Positions 10,090 through 21,627 of a stretch of DNA of 64,000 nucleotides are shown here, piece after piece. Each line of letters begins with the position of its first letter. Position 1 is the stretch's first letter. Below the pieces are notes generated by a model, which had not been told where the DNA came from, made no database searches, and worked only from the letters and a program-made list of their open reading frames with translations. This DNA is from Notamacropus eugenii. Lineage: Eukaryota > Chordata > Mammalia > Diprotodontia > Macropodidae. The stretch spans positions 52,266,771 to 52,330,770 of the forward strand of contig NC_092875.1 in NCBI RefSeq assembly GCF_028372415.1, read 5' to 3'. A program made the translations under genes and the position numbers.

Positions 10090-10600
10090 CTTCCGCAATA
10101 GATTCAGGCTCCCGCCGGCTTGGGGAGCCCCTGTCTGCAGCCGCCTCTCAGCTTCTACCTCCCGGGGGGGGGGCCTGAATTATGGGGGCACCCCACTCCC
10201 CTCTCGACCCGCCAAAGAGACTCTCTCACCCACCCCTGTCACCTGTGGGTGGAGGGACTTGTGCGGCCGCTGGAGATCCAGTCCCTGAAGCCTGCTCGGA
10301 TCTGTTTCTCTCGGTGCTGAAGCTGTGGCCGCAGCAGGTCTGGGCTGGGCTTTGTGTCTGCAGCGCGACGGACCTTTTGCGAGAGGTTTGCAGATCCCTC
10401 TGTGGGTGGAGGGACCCGCGTGGCCGCTGGAGATCCTGTCTGTGAAGCCTGCTCGGATCTTTTCCTCTCGGTGCCGCGGCCGCGGCAGGGCTGCACTCAG
10501 CTCCCAGTCCCGGCGCCCAGTCCGCAGCGCGAAGGACCCCCCGGCGAGAGGTTTGCAGGTCTCTCTGGAACAGAAATCTCCCTCGCTCCAATGTTCCGTG
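10090..10600 (-). repeat. Tandem 5' UTR monomers of HAL1 copy 1
   Basis: The block starting gtgggtggagggac occurs at 10245 and 10402. The block gagaggtttgcag occurs at 10381 and 10545. This gives a period of about 157-164 bp, two units plus partials, very GC-rich. Monomeric 5' UTRs act as promoters in mouse L1; that role is inferred here. Confidence 0.7.
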
Positions 10601-10727
10601 GCCTCTGGGTGCGGAATTCGCCGTGAGTTACTTCCCTGTAGCCATTCTATGGGTTGTGGGTTCAGAGCTATGTGTATGTGCGTCTTTCTACTCCGCCATC
10701 TTGGCTCCGCCCCTCTCGAACATTTCT

Positions 10728-11082
10728 AATGATAAGAAAACTCATCATCCTTTAAAGCAGACCATTTCACAGCCTTCTGTGTCAGAAAAGCCTTCAGAAA
10801 GCCACCCATACTGGCCCAAGAATCCCCTTGTCCAGTACACCTGGCAAGGGGTATCCAACCACTGCCTGAAGCCCTCCCTCCAGAAGCAGCCTGTTCACGC
10901 TTGCATAGCTCTAATTATCATAGCAATCTCATGATGTTTGTCATGAAGGTTAGATAAGATAGGATATGCAGAGTACTTTATGAACCTTAAAAACTCATCG
11001 TTTTACAGAGACAGGGTGGCAAGGTTTATTTGACCCACTTCCTCTGCTATAAAATGAACAGGTTGGTCTAAATCAAGGGTTC
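10728..11082. other. Intergenic, nothing recognised
   Basis: No clear repeat was recognised. 10990-11080 may be a worn SINE end ('ctgctataaaatgaacagg'). Confidence 0.4.
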
Positions 11083-11224
11083 TTATATTTTGCTAGCTGT
11101 ATGTCAATATAATGGGTTTCCTTCCTCATCTTATATATTTTATACATTTAAAAACGTTGTTCTGAGAAGGGTTCCATAGGCTTCATCAGGTTGCCAGAGG
11201 GGTCCATGAAGAGGTTAACCCCTG
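11083..11224 (+). mobile_element. hAT-type DNA transposon fragment (non-autonomous)
   Basis: Terminal inverted repeat-like ends 'aagggttctta' and 'aggttaacccctg' bracket 'catttaaaaacgttgttctgagaagggttccatagg'-type internal sequence (in two blocks). I recall this family as Charlie-like, with TIR CAGGGGTTCTTAACCT. The same family recurs at 33896-34215. Confidence 0.6.
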
Positions 11225-11504
11225 GTCTACATGACCTTTCAGCTCTGATAGTCTCTCTTTCATGACTTCCTACCACTGTCTTGGTGACCACTTATGCATC
11301 TACTCAACTTCTCCCCTACTGGGGCAACAGGGAAGTTGACAGTCTCAACAGAATGGGAGTTACTTCTGGTATATAGAAGAGAATTGGGGAGAAACCCATT
11401 GCCACAAGGGCCAGATGAGCAAAAAGTTATGAACCTGTCATGTCCTCTCTGGGCACTGGGGATCTTCAAAACCCAGGCTGTTGATGCAGGATGGGATGGT
11501 GTCC

Positions 11505-11830
11505 GAAATACCTGACTTAGAGGCAGGAGATATTTAGAGTTAAATCCAAGCAAGAGGGACAATCCCCCATTGGATGACCATGACCCAATCACTTCTCTTG
11601 TCTTATTCGCAGCTTCCTCATCTGAAAAAATGGAAACCATGATAACCTGTTATACCTACACCATAGGGTTGTTATGGGGATGAAATGAGAGAACATAGTG
11701 CTCTGCTGGTCTTCCTTAGTTACTAGGCCAATCTGGTTCACTCAGTAAATAAATATTAATATAATTAATACAGCACCTGTTAGGCTGTGTGTCAGGGACA
11801 TAAATACAGTGAATGAAATAGTACCTAGCA
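11505..11830 (+). repeat. Degraded CORE-SINE plus family A fragment
   Basis: 11505-11705 has 'cttcctcatctgaaaaaatgg' in pieces and 'gttgttatggggatgaaatg'. 11740-11830 has 'cagtaaataaatattaat' and 'gtcagggacataaatac', a poor family A start. Confidence 0.5.
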
Positions 11831-12014
11831 AAGGATCAGATCCCTCTCATTGGACTCCCATTGGTTAATAGCCATTTTCATATAGGTCCAGTTGTTAGGA
11901 ACTTAGATCAAGCTGAAATCTACCCTCGTGACTTTTACCAGCAATTGAGCTTACTTTTGTTCTTGGGGTGCTCTCAGTTCCCAGATAGATGCCTCTCATT
12001 TCCTGCTTAAGAAG

Positions 12015-12255
12015 TGGATACATCATGGGATTTCAAGTCAGGAAGACCTGAATTCAAATTTGGCCTCAGATACTTAGCTGTGTGACCCTGGGCAAGTCAC
12101 TTTCCTTCTCTCTGCCTCAGTTTCCTCATCTGTAAAACAGGGAATGATAATAATAGCACCTACCTCACAGGATTATTAGGATAAAATGAAATGATAATTG
12201 TAAAGTGCTTTGCAAACCTTAAAGTATCCTTCAAACACTAGCTGTTATTATTATC
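12015..12255 (+). repeat. tRNA-derived CORE-SINE, well preserved
   Basis: 'gacctgaattcaaatttgg', 'agctgtgtgaccctgggc', 'tgcctcagtttcctcatc', then 'gtaaagtgctttgcaaacc' occur in order. Confidence 0.85.
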
Positions 12256-12660
12256 TAATTTTCTCCAAGCTAACCACTCCCAGTTTCTTCAACTGAGTAT
12301 CATATGATGTAATTTTGAGACCTCTTATTATCCTGGCCTCCTCTGGGGACCTAGAAAGAATGGAACAAAATATTCTAGGTGTGGTCTTACCAGGGAAGAG
12401 AACAGGGACTTCCACCACCCCTTAGAAACAGATTTCAGAATTGGTTGTAGCTAGGCTTATTCCTCCTCCTCATCCACTTCTTGATTTTTCTTTTTCAGTT
12501 TCCAGAAGGAGGTCAGCCCCTTTCCAGCTAAGAATCTCAGTCCTAATCTTGTTAACAACAAATCTTTTAAAAATCTCTCTTGGCTGTTTTCCCATTTTTT
12601 TTCACTCCAGAACATCTCATTCCAGTCATCACTTCCTCCCCAGGAGTTAGTGGCCTGGTG
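12256..12660 (-). mobile_element. L3/CR1 LINE fragment
   Basis: Antisense L3: 'ctccaagctaaccactcccag', 'atcctggcctcctctgggg' and 'attctaggtgtggtcttacc' in consensus order (each a short block). After 12420 the match fades. Confidence 0.6.
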
Positions 12661-13384
12661 TTTATATCTGTCCTAGAGGAAGGAGAGATAAGGTTTGGGG
12701 ACTGATGCAAAGTGTGGAGGTGAGATTCAGCAGATGAGGCTTATTCAGTATATTGGGCACAGCGGGGTAAAGTGGGGAGGAGGCAGGAAGAGAATTTTTC
12801 CAGAATCAGGTGATGAGAAATGGGGGTGGTGGTATTGAATTAAGTGTTCTTTAAAGTCCCTTTTAGCTATGACATTCTATGATTTTATATACCAAATGTT
12901 AAATGACTAATATGGACATTAAATGTCAAAGGAATTCAGAAGAAGAGATTACTTTCAATGGATACAATCCAGAAAAACTTCACAAAGGATATGAGATTTG
13001 ATCTGTGCCTTGTAGAATGGTGAGAATATCAAAAAATGGAAATGATGGTGTTGGGGCCAGAGGTTGTTGGGTATTTCCAGCAGAGGAAAGTTGTTAGCTA
13101 AAACAGAGCTCAGGAAAGCACAAGATATATTCGAGGAATGGCCAGTGGAGCAATTGGTTGAAGTTCAGGGTTTATGAAGAGTGAGAAATCAGATTGGAAA
13201 GGTAAAAAGACTGAGCAGGACCTTGAATACCAGGCCAGAATTTGGCTTTGGAAATCAGTAGAGAACTGTTGAAGATTGTGGAGTAATGAATGACCCAATG
13301 AGAACTATGCAATAAGAAGATTGAATGAATCTGTCATGATCCCTGTGACCTCAAGTCACACTTCCCTGGCCCACCTCTTCTCTA
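12661..13384 (+). repeat. Mixed: SINE remnant and family A internal part
   Basis: 12830-12885 is a SINE tail ('aagtcccttttagctatgac'). 12990-13310 has family A internal text ('gatctgtgccttgtagaatg', 'ggaccttgaataccaggcc', 'ggaaatcagtagagaactg'). Confidence 0.45.
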
Positions 13385-14580
13385 TAACCCTATTAAAATG
13401 TAAGCTCCTTGATAACAGGGTCTGTCTTGCTTTGCGTATTTTGGCAACTCCTGGATACTCCCTCCTCCCTGGTTTTCATAATCCTGTTGTTTCTAGTTTT
13501 CCTTATATTCATTGGACTATTCTTATGTCTCTTTTATTGGATCTTAGTCCATGTCACACCTTTTAGCCACAGATATCCCTCAAGGCTCTGTCCTGGCTTA
13601 TCTTCTTCTTTATCTTGCTTGGTGATCTCATCAGCTCCCATAATTTCAATTATTATCTTTAGGCAGAGGATTGCCACATTTATATATACAGCCCTTGTCT
13701 CTCTCCTGCACCTCAGTCCTATATTACCAGTTGCCTCTTGGACACCTCAACCTAGATGTCTCATAGGCATCTCAAACTCAACATGTCCAAAACAACTGAA
13801 CTTTCCTCCAAATCCTTCCAACTTCCCAACTTTTCTTATTGCTGTTGAGGGTATCACCATCCTTCTGAGTCATACAGGTTTGCAAACCACAGTACTATGA
13901 CCTCCTTCTTACTCAGATTCATCCCACTTATCCAATGTGGTATCAGATCTTATTCTCTCATCTTCCCATTTCTCTCCTCGCAGAACCACCACTTTGGCTA
14001 GTTTAGGCCTTCATCACCTCCCACCTGGACCATTGCCTCAAGTCTCTTCTCTACTTTAGTCTATCCTCAGCACAGATAAATGCAGGTGTGACCATGTCAC
14101 ACTCCTATTCAATAAGCTCCAGTGGGGTCCCTATTACTTCCAAATGTCAAATGTCAAGTCCTCTGGTTGGCAGAATAACCTAGCTAGCCCGTTCCTAACC
14201 ATCTTTCTAGTGTTCTTATACTCTACTTCTCTCCAAGCATTCTGTGATCCAGCCACATTGGCCTCCTTGATTCTTCACACAAGACATTCCTTTGTTTCTC
14301 TCCCTCTCTCATGCCCGGAACTCTTTCCTTCCTCACCTCTGATCCTTACTTTCCCTTGCTTTCTTCAAGATTCAGCTCAAATCCCACTTCATGTAGGAGA
14401 CCACTCCTGGCCTTCAACGCCAATACCTTCCTTCCTGAGATTCTTTTACATATGCAGTTACTTCCATGTTGCCTTTCCCATTCCAATGGGAGCTTCTTGA
14501 ATACTAAGTAGAGGAGTTTTGTCTTTATTTCTCAAGTGCTTAATCCTGTGGCCAGCAAATAGCATGCCCTTAATAAATGC
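13385..14580 (+). mobile_element. L2 LINE, long 3' segment
   Basis: Typical L2 3' sequence: 'cctcaaggctctgtcctggc', 'acatgtccaaaacaactgaa', 'cttcatcacctcccacctgg', 'attcagctcaaatcccac' and the end 'cccttaataaatgctgac'. The family's reverse transcriptase is not readable, so it is old. About 1.2 kb is continuous. Confidence 0.8.
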
Positions 14581-14639
14581 TGACTTTCTGGCACAGGAGT
14601 GCTTTTTTCGTGCATTATTCACCCACTCATTCATCTCTA

Positions 14640-14790
14640 AGGTGTCTATAGTGGGAAGAGCACTGGATTTGGAATCCAATGATCTGGGGTCAAACCCTAG
14701 CTTTGGCACTTGTTATTTGACCTTTTCCTTCTTTTCTGACCCTGAGTTTTCTCATCCTAAAATGAGAGAGTTTAGGTAATTTCTAAGAAT
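14640..14790 (+). repeat. CORE-SINE
   Basis: 'agtgggaagagcactggatt' head, box B-like 'ggggtcaaaccctag', and tail 'ctcatcctaaaatgagag'. Confidence 0.6.
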
Positions 14791-14828
14791 CTTCTCAGCA
14801 ACAAATGATGTTAGCTCTGATAGATAGG

Positions 14829-14977
14829 GTTTTTTTTGTGGTTCTTAAGGCAGTCAGGGTTAAGTGACTTGCCGTGGGTCACACAACTAGTAAGCATCTG
14901 AGGCTGGATTTGAACTCACATCCTTCTGCTTTCAGGGCTGGTGCTATATCTACCACACCACCTAGCTACTGCCAGAG
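14829..14977 (-). repeat. tRNA-derived CORE-SINE
   Basis: Antisense: 'gttaagtgacttgccgtggg', 'ctggatttgaactcac', 'ccacaccacctagctactgcc'. An A-run at 14986-14999 lies just beyond its tRNA-like end. Confidence 0.8.
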
Positions 14978-15221
14978 AGAGTTTAAAAAAAAAAAAAAGG
15001 ACAATTGTTCCTTTGGGTAAGAACTGAGAGGGAGAGACACGAAAAAATGGCCTTCCCCCTGCCCTGTCTGTGATGTGACATTTTATTAATTTGTCCCTTG
15101 AGAATGTGAAGGTTTCTTGATTTCTTTCTCTTAACCACCTTAACTGCCGGATCTTAGACATATTCAGCCTAGATTAGAGGGGCTTGGAAAGGTATTCCCT
15201 ACCTCAGCTCTGTCTTGGTTG

Positions 15222-15540
15222 TCAGTCAGTCAATAGACATTTTTAGGTGCCCTCTATGTTCCAGGCTCTGTGCTGGGGATACAAAGAAAAGATAAATCTC
15301 TGCTCTCAAGGAGCTCAAAGTCTAAAGTCACATGCAAACAATTGTGTACAAATAGGTTACATGCAGAATAAATTGGATAGAATCAACAGACAAGGCACTA
15401 GGGGTTAAAGAAGTGAGAGGTTTCACTTGTTTTGTTGGATTGTGAACTTGAGGGCAGGGACTGTCTTTTGTCCCTTTTTGTATCCCCAGCCCTTAGCTCA
15501 GGGGCTGACATGCTCTGACACGCATTTATTGACTGACTGA
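15222..15540 (+). repeat. Family A start followed by an L2-like 3' end
   Basis: 15222-15420 is family A ('cagtcaatagacatttttag', 'ctcaaggagctcaaagtc', 'caattgtgtacaaataggtt'). 15425-15540 has the L2-like end 'gagggcagggactgtctttt' and 'gtatccccagcccttagc'. Confidence 0.65.
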
Positions 15541-15821
15541 CTGATATCCTGGCCAGGGGGTGGGAGGGTGCACTTCAGAGCAGACCCAAGGTGTGGTGCC
15601 AGTGAGTGCTTGGGTGACAGGCCTTCTTGATTCTAGTTGACCTGTTGGGAATAAAGGGTCATGACTGTGCCTTGCCTGGGATATTTTCTTCCTTAATTCA
15701 AGTCTTGTAGGAGACAACTGCGGTGGACTCCTGAGACCTTGGAGTTCCGATCTCTCTCTTGTTTTGTAGCTAGGGGAATCTGGATGAGTTTCTTCATCTG
15801 TAAAACTCAACTCAACAGTGG

Positions 15822-15960
15822 CATCGAGGTGGTGCAGTGGATAGAGTACTAGCCCTGGAGTCAGGAGGACCTGAGTTCAAATCCTGCCTCAGGTACTAGC
15901 TGGTTGACCCTGGGCCAATCATTTAATCCTGATTGCCTCCAAAAAAAGAAAACCAACCCA
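15822..15960 (+). repeat. tRNA-derived CORE-SINE, near-consensus head
   Basis: 'gaggtggtgcagtggataga', 'cctggagtcaggaggacctg', 'agttcaaatcctgcctcagg' and an A-rich end. It looks younger than most others here. Confidence 0.85.
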
Positions 15961-15964
15961 ACAA

Positions 15965-16760
15965 ACCCTCCATTCAGCGATCATTACTGTATGCTTAAAT
16001 GCTAGGTTTACAAAGGCAAAGGTATTGGCTCTCAAGGAACTTACTTTGTTGGTGGGAAGTATGAAGTGGAGGCATTTACATTATGTTATGATGTGCCAAG
16101 CACTGTGCTTTTACAGATATTCTCACAACAACATTGCAAGGTGGGCACCAGTATTATCCTCATTTTACAGTTGAGAAAACTGAGGCAAAGAATGAGTCCA
16201 ACTAGTGCACACATGACTTAGTATATGTCTAAGGCTGGATTTGAACTCATTTTTCTAACTCCGGGTCCACACCTCTAATAACGTTGCCAGCAGTTGCCTA
16301 GAAGAGATGAGGGAAAACTGGAACACCGATAAATAGAAAATAAAATCATTAGAGGAGAGTGCACCAACAATGGTGGTGGTTGGGAAAACTTCACATAGGA
16401 AGGAGGGCCTGAGCCTGGCCTGAGGCTCGAAGCATTAAGTATTCAGAATCTTCTGAGAAGCTGAGGGAGTGCTGCATTCTAGGCAGGGGAACAGTTTGTG
16501 CCAGACCATGGAGGAAGGAGATGGAACATGAAGTTTGGAAGACAGTTAAGCAGTTCAGCCTCCCTGGAACAAAGGATACCTGAGGGGTAATCACACAAAA
16601 TGAGGCCGGACTGAGACAGGGATGAGCATTGGTGCACCACTGCCCTCCTGGGGCAGCTGGGAGGAAAGCACATGATAAATCTTTAGAGGAATGTGATGTA
16701 TTTACCAAAACTGGGTGGATCAGATTCTGGGCTACCCAAGAACAAAGACCAGGTGGGTTG
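15965..16760 (+). repeat. Family A long copy interrupted by an antisense SINE
   Basis: 15965-16080 and 16290-16760 carry family A text ('aggcaggggaacagtttg'). 16085-16290 is an antisense CORE-SINE ('cattttacagttgagaaaac', 'ggctggatttgaactcat'). Confidence 0.6.
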
Positions 16761-17080
16761 AGAGAGCATTAGGGAAACAATAAGGGATGTAGATAAAATC
16801 AGGGCTACAGTGATTGCTCATTGCCCTTATAAGATGCTGGGGGTGGGGATCAGATTTGCCTGGACCTTCTGTTCCCACCCCAGGATTGGGGCTCTGGGTC
16901 TCCCCCACTGGGTCCCTGTACTCACTGGGCAGGTCCTTCAGGTTCTGGAACTGACTATGGGGCAGGGCTGACCTCAGAGCCACAACTGGGCTGTGGGTTC
17001 CTTTCCATGGGACAGATCAGGTGAGGGCCAACCAGCACCTGGGCCTGCTAGAACTCTGGAACGGAAGTGAGGAATCCTAG
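16761..17080. other. Intergenic, nothing recognised
   Basis: No repeat or exon was recognised. Confidence 0.4.
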
Positions 17081-17660
17081 TCTATCTTCTGACCTTGGCT
17101 TCAGTAGATTGGTGGCATGGACATGGCAAAGTCCTTACCCTCTCTCTGGACCTGTTTCTGAATAAAATGAGGTGGCTGGACTAAGTAGTCCCTTCCAGCT
17201 CTACTATTCTATGTCCTATGTTCTAAACTTCCTTCCAGTGTACAGAAGGCTCATGTCACTACAGCGTACTGGTCATTCATCTCAGCTTGACACCAGCTTT
17301 CCGAGGACTCCCAGAAAACAACCCTTGAATAAGGGGAGTTACTCCCATGTAGGCTCCTAGAAGACATTATTGTGGGGGCAGAGGATTCTAAGGATCTGTG
17401 AGAAGCAATCTTTCTAGGATCATAGAATCTCAGAGGTCATTTATGACAACCTACTCCTGAACAAGAAATCCCTTCAACCTCATAGTCATGGGATTTTTAG
17501 CTGGAGAGAACTATGAAGACCTTCATTTTATAGATACAGAAATAGGAGCAGGGAGGCCAATATTGCTCAGTAAATAAGCAGGGGCAGCACTCAAACCTGG
17601 GTCATTTGACTCCAAATCCTTTGCATTCTCCACTTCATGAAATCTCCTGTGGGAGGGCCC
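17081..17660. repeat. Two MIR/Ther1-type SINEs in opposite orientation
   Basis: 17085-17230 is plus-strand ('gacctgtttctgaataaaat', 'cccttccagctctactattc'). 17480-17645 is minus-strand ('gactccaaatcctttgcatt', 'attttatagatacagaaata'). Confidence 0.6.
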
Positions 17661-17934
17661 AGCCTCATCATAACTGTGAAGGATGAACACGAATTCTGGG
17701 AGTTTATCTCCCCAGATAAAGCTTCAAGGACAAAGACACAGAGCTATAGGGTTGTATCAATGAGACCCTCAGAATATATCTTATCCTCCACTTTATTGGC
17801 AACCACAAGATGAGCCAGGCTAAAAGGAGGCATCCTCTATCTTAGAGATTATTAACTATGTGGTAGGTGAGAATCTCCCTGGATTCCCATGGAACCCAAG
17901 CTGGGGAAACTCCTACATCATCACCACCACCATC

Positions 17935-18510
17935 CCCAACATCATGCATTTATTAAGTGCTTACTGTGTGCTAAGCACTGGGGATACAAAGGCAAAACAA
18001 ATCCAACACTGCCCTGAGAGGCCACCTTCTGATGGGGGAGACAACATGCAAACAGCTCTGTAATACGAAGCATATACAAGAAAAATAGGAGGCTTATCTC
18101 AGGGGGAAAGGGCTAGGGGAGGCAGGAGGCACAGGTGAGAAGAGCACATCCAGGAATGGGGGATCATTGCTGAAAAGGAGTTGGAGCATCCGGAGCAAGG
18201 CCATCATCGTTATGGAGAAGTCAGATAGAGGAGTGGAAAAGTGGGTAGGGGCCAAGTGATGAAGGGTTTTAAGAGACAGAGGATTTTATATTTGATCCTG
18301 GAAGTCATAGGAAGCTTCTGGGGTTTACTGAGCAGGGCAGTGACATGGCCAGCTTTTTAGGAAGATGACTTCGACAGCTGAGTGGGAGGAAGATGGACCA
18401 GATTGGGCGTCGAATGGATTTGAGGCAGGGAGACCGACCAGCAAACTTCTGCCGTAGTCACTTGTCCTTCTTGGCTCTTGATTTGAGCTCCTGCTTTGGG
18501 AGTAGGGGTC
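17935..18510 (+). repeat. Family A repeat, long copy
   Basis: 'catgcatttattaagtgctt', 'gctaagcactggggataca', 'gatgggggagacaacatgc', 'tttgatcctggaagtcatag', 'agggcagtgacatggcc' in order. Confidence 0.7.
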
Positions 18511-18550
18511 ACATCTGTAGTGACTCCTTTCTGGGCAGCTCTCTGATGTT

Positions 18551-18720
18551 TTATCACTCAGTGAACATTTATTAAGTGAGTACTATATGCCAGTCACTAG
18601 AGTGGAGCTGTGGACACAGAGAAAGGTGAGATATTCCCTGCTCTGAGGGAGCTCATATTTTAACGGGAGAGACAATATATGTAAATATGAGCAAAATGGA
18701 TGGAAGGAAACTTGGGGGTG
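18551..18720 (+). repeat. Family A repeat, 5' piece
   Basis: 'tcactcagtgaacatttatt', 'gggagctcatattttaacgg'. Confidence 0.65.
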
Positions 18721-19839
18721 GGAGGGCATATCTCAGGGCCAGCTGGAGTCCTCTGCCTGCTGCCGTCTTGTTGTGGGGCGCAGATTCTCTCTGGGATGGA
18801 GCTGATAGAGCTGGGGAGGAATCACCTGGGCTAAATTGGGCTAATAATGGAGAAGTTCAGCACTCCACACGTGTGCAGCTTTGGGAGGACACATCCTGCC
18901 TGGAAGGTCCTTCAGCTAGGGCCTGGAACCTCACTGCTTCCTCCACCTATTACCTTGCCCAAGGCTTGTGGAGGGCTGATTCTGCGGTAGCAATCACTTT
19001 AAGAAAAGAGGGTTCAAACACTTCTTTTGAATTTCAATGAAGCTTTGTCAAGTGCCACTCAGGCCATTTCCTTGGGATTCATGAAGAGGAAGAGGATGGA
19101 AGCTGTAGTCCCGGATGGTGATATATAGCAAGGATGAAAGGAAGGGAGCAGGGGAGGGGCAGCTTGTCCAAAGAGGCAGAGGGAAATAAGAGGGAGGCAA
19201 GTGTCGCTGGGGGAATGGTCATTTTAAGATCAGATCTAGAAGCTGGGACTGTCCTCAGCCCCCCTGGAAGTCAGCTTTATTCTGTTACTCTGGCCTGTTT
19301 GTAGGGAAAGTCCTGAAGAAGGGCTCCCTTATCCTGGGAGGACGAGGTTGGGGATTCTAGCTGGCTCTGCTGGTACCTTATTGTCAGTCAGTATTCAAAT
19401 CTGGGCCTTCTGCTTCCTCTCTTTCAGGGTCAGGAGTCTTTACAAGTACAATTAGGGAGGTAAGGAAAGTCTCCCTTTCTGGGTCCCTGTGCTCCAATAC
19501 ATCCCTTTCTACTCCTTCCATTGGGAAACCCTCCCACCCCACTTTGGGTCTTCCAAGGCCAGTCTGCTTGATCTGAAACATAATTGGACCTGGCTTCATT
19601 CCTTTGCACAAACATGTACTGCTAGCACATCCACATCAGCCTCTCCCTATTGGTTTTTGAGTGAAGATGTGATGGTTGGGAGCCAAGCTCTTTCCCTTCT
19701 GTATCTTGAGTAAAGACCACCTAGGAAACCCTTCATTTCCGTTTAGCAGGGACCAGGTAAGACAGGAAATAAGTGGGGGCAGCCAGTAGCCCCAGTCACA
19801 GAGTAGAGGAAAGGAGATGAGGGAGAGGCGATGGGGAAT
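18721..19839. other. Intergenic, nothing recognised
   Basis: About 1.1 kb with no recognised repeat or exon. The short open frames have no recognisable domain. Confidence 0.4.
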
Positions 19840-20020
19840 GTGGTATATTGTAAAGTACATTGCATCTGGAGTTAGAATACCCTAGTTTGAATTCTGACTT
19901 CGTTGTTCACCAGTGTGACATGGGATGAGTCTCTTCTCTCCCTGCCTCATTTTTGCGACCTGTAAAATGAGGGGGTTGGACTAAATGAACTCTAAGGTCC
20001 CTTTTCTGAGCCAAATGCTT
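19840..20020 (+). repeat. CORE-SINE
   Basis: 'agtttgaattctgacttcg', 'agtgtgacatgggatgag', 'ctgtaaaatgagggggttgg'. Confidence 0.65.
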
Positions 20021-20754
20021 ATGGCCCTATAAGCTGGTGGTTAGAGTACCAGGGGCATCTCTCTAGCTCCTTATCTCTAATTTGGAGTTTCTTTCCCACT
20101 CTCATTCCTTCCTAATACCATGTCAGAGACTTACTGCCTACCTGTCAGATTCCTACTTCAGGCCACTGAGCTGTGAGCTAAGGGAATCACTGATGTGGGA
20201 GAGGTTTTGCCATATCCAATTTTCAATTTCAGATGTTTAAGTAGTCTGCATTGGGGTGGTAAAGAAGAGTGGGGGGCCTCTGCTACAAGCAAAGAGTCCC
20301 AGACACCATTGTCTGTCTTGTCTTGTGGTCAAATTGTCCCAAGCCGAAACCCACCAAATAGCTTCTCCCCCCAACTCCATTGCTATCCCATGGTTGGGAG
20401 CGGCACGTAGAGGGGGTCAATTGGGGGTGGGTAGCAGTGATAGGAGGACTCAGAGGGAGATCTGGATTTGATAGAGGAAAAGAACTTTTAAATTCTTGAC
20501 AATAATAGCTGCTCTAGAAAAAGAATGGGTTGTCCCCATAGGCAGTGAGCTCCTCATCATGGCAGATATGCAAGCAAAAGCTGAATGATTACATGCTGAT
20601 CGGGATGCTACTGAAGTAAGGCTTCAATACAGGCCCTCTGAAATCCCTTCAGAACTGGAGTTCTGACATTTCAGGACTCTATGATCAGTACCATCATAGA
20701 GGAAAACTCTGGAAGAGTGAGCAGTGAATGAAAGAGGCCAGGATCTCAGAGACA
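20021..20754. other. Intergenic, downstream of CERS4, nothing recognised
   Basis: No repeat or exon was recognised between the SINE and the CERS4 poly(A) site. Confidence 0.4.
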
Positions 20755-21438
20755 GTGAAAACTACTCCATTCAAGTTTTATTGATCCCTCTCTGGGTCTG
20801 GGGAAACCCAGAAGGCACATCCTATCCCTATCCTGAATGGGGTTCTCTGTTCCCTAGGGTATGCAGAGGTGAAGCTTCAGGCTGAGATGGGGAGAGAGGT
20901 CTGAGGCTGGTCAGCCCAATCCAGACCCAGGCCTACAAGCCCAGGTCCCTCTCATTGGCTCAGAAAGAAGCCTGCTCCTTCTTAGCCTCCATGGGGATGT
21001 AGGGCAGCCCTGGGAGATGGGGAGTGGGGGGGAGAAGCTCTGAGGGGGTCTCTCAGCTCTTTCCTCAGGGGTACCTGTACAGCAGAAATGGAGCCTTTCC
21101 CTAGTATCCCCCATCACCCTGGCTTTCTAAGGCCTTAGTAGCCAGTCCAGGGACACTGACTCAGAGTAAAGGCTGTTCAGGAGAAAGATCATTAAGCCCA
21201 CCCCCAAATCTTCTACAGAGATTCTGTCTTCCTTCCTCCTCCCTCAGGTCCAGCAGAGGTGGGGACAGAGATGAGATGGATGAACAAGTAAAGGGTCCTA
21301 GTCCAAGCCTATGGAGTCCATGCTCCATCAGATTCTGGGAGATTTCCCATGACAACCAAATCCTCAGACACTCTGCAGACCAGTCATCCAGGTGTCATCC
21401 CTGAGCCAGATCATCTGATGGCCCTGAGCTGTGCCAGG
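20755..21438 (-). other. CERS4: CERS4 3' UTR with poly(A) signal
   Basis: Repeat-free sequence after the CERS4 stop. AATAAA on the minus strand at 20782-20777 predicts cleavage near 20755-20762. The end is inferred from the signal. Confidence 0.7.
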
Positions 21439-21627
21439 CTATGTTGCTGGGATGTGCCCATTGGCCAGCCGACTGGGCCCAGCCCCCCGAGCACCCCGAG
21501 CCCGGGGGAGATTACAATTGTCTGTTCTGTCACTGGGCTGGAGACTCCCATTCTTCTGTCGGGGTGCCTCGGACTGCTCGTCACTTGTGTTGTGTTCTTC
21601 CAAGTCACTCCTTATGTCACTCTGCAT
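21439..21627 (-). CDS. CERS4: CERS4 coding exon 10 (C-terminal tail)
   Basis: Acceptor TTTTCAG, then ATGCAGAGTGAC (MQSD). It encodes residues 336-397 and the TAG stop. The cytosolic acidic/Ser motif DIRSDLEE remains; the human SDSSEE cluster is replaced by HNTSDEQSE. Confidence 0.92.
   Translation of the reverse strand: MQSDIRSDLEEHNTSDEQSEAPRQKNGSLQPSDRTDNCNLPRARGARGAGPSRLANGHIPAT

Larger units (their letters stand above)
7771..10717 (-). mobile_element. HAL1-type ORF1-only LINE (L1-derived), full-length-looking, copy 1
   Basis: Read on the minus strand it starts with GGGGCGGAGCCAAGATGGCG at 10717, has an 850-nt GC-rich 5' UTR with tandem monomers, one intact ORF1 (9867-8779), then a purine-rich 3' UTR of about 1 kb and an A-tail (T-run from 7771). 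The flanks carry the 10-bp duplication GAACATTTCT at 7761-7770 and 10718-10727, so it is a target-primed insertion. There is no ORF2, reverse transcriptase or endonuclease. HAL1 elements are known L1 derivatives that depend on L1 enzymes in trans. Intact ORF1, tail and duplication suggest a fairly recent insertion. Confidence 0.85.
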
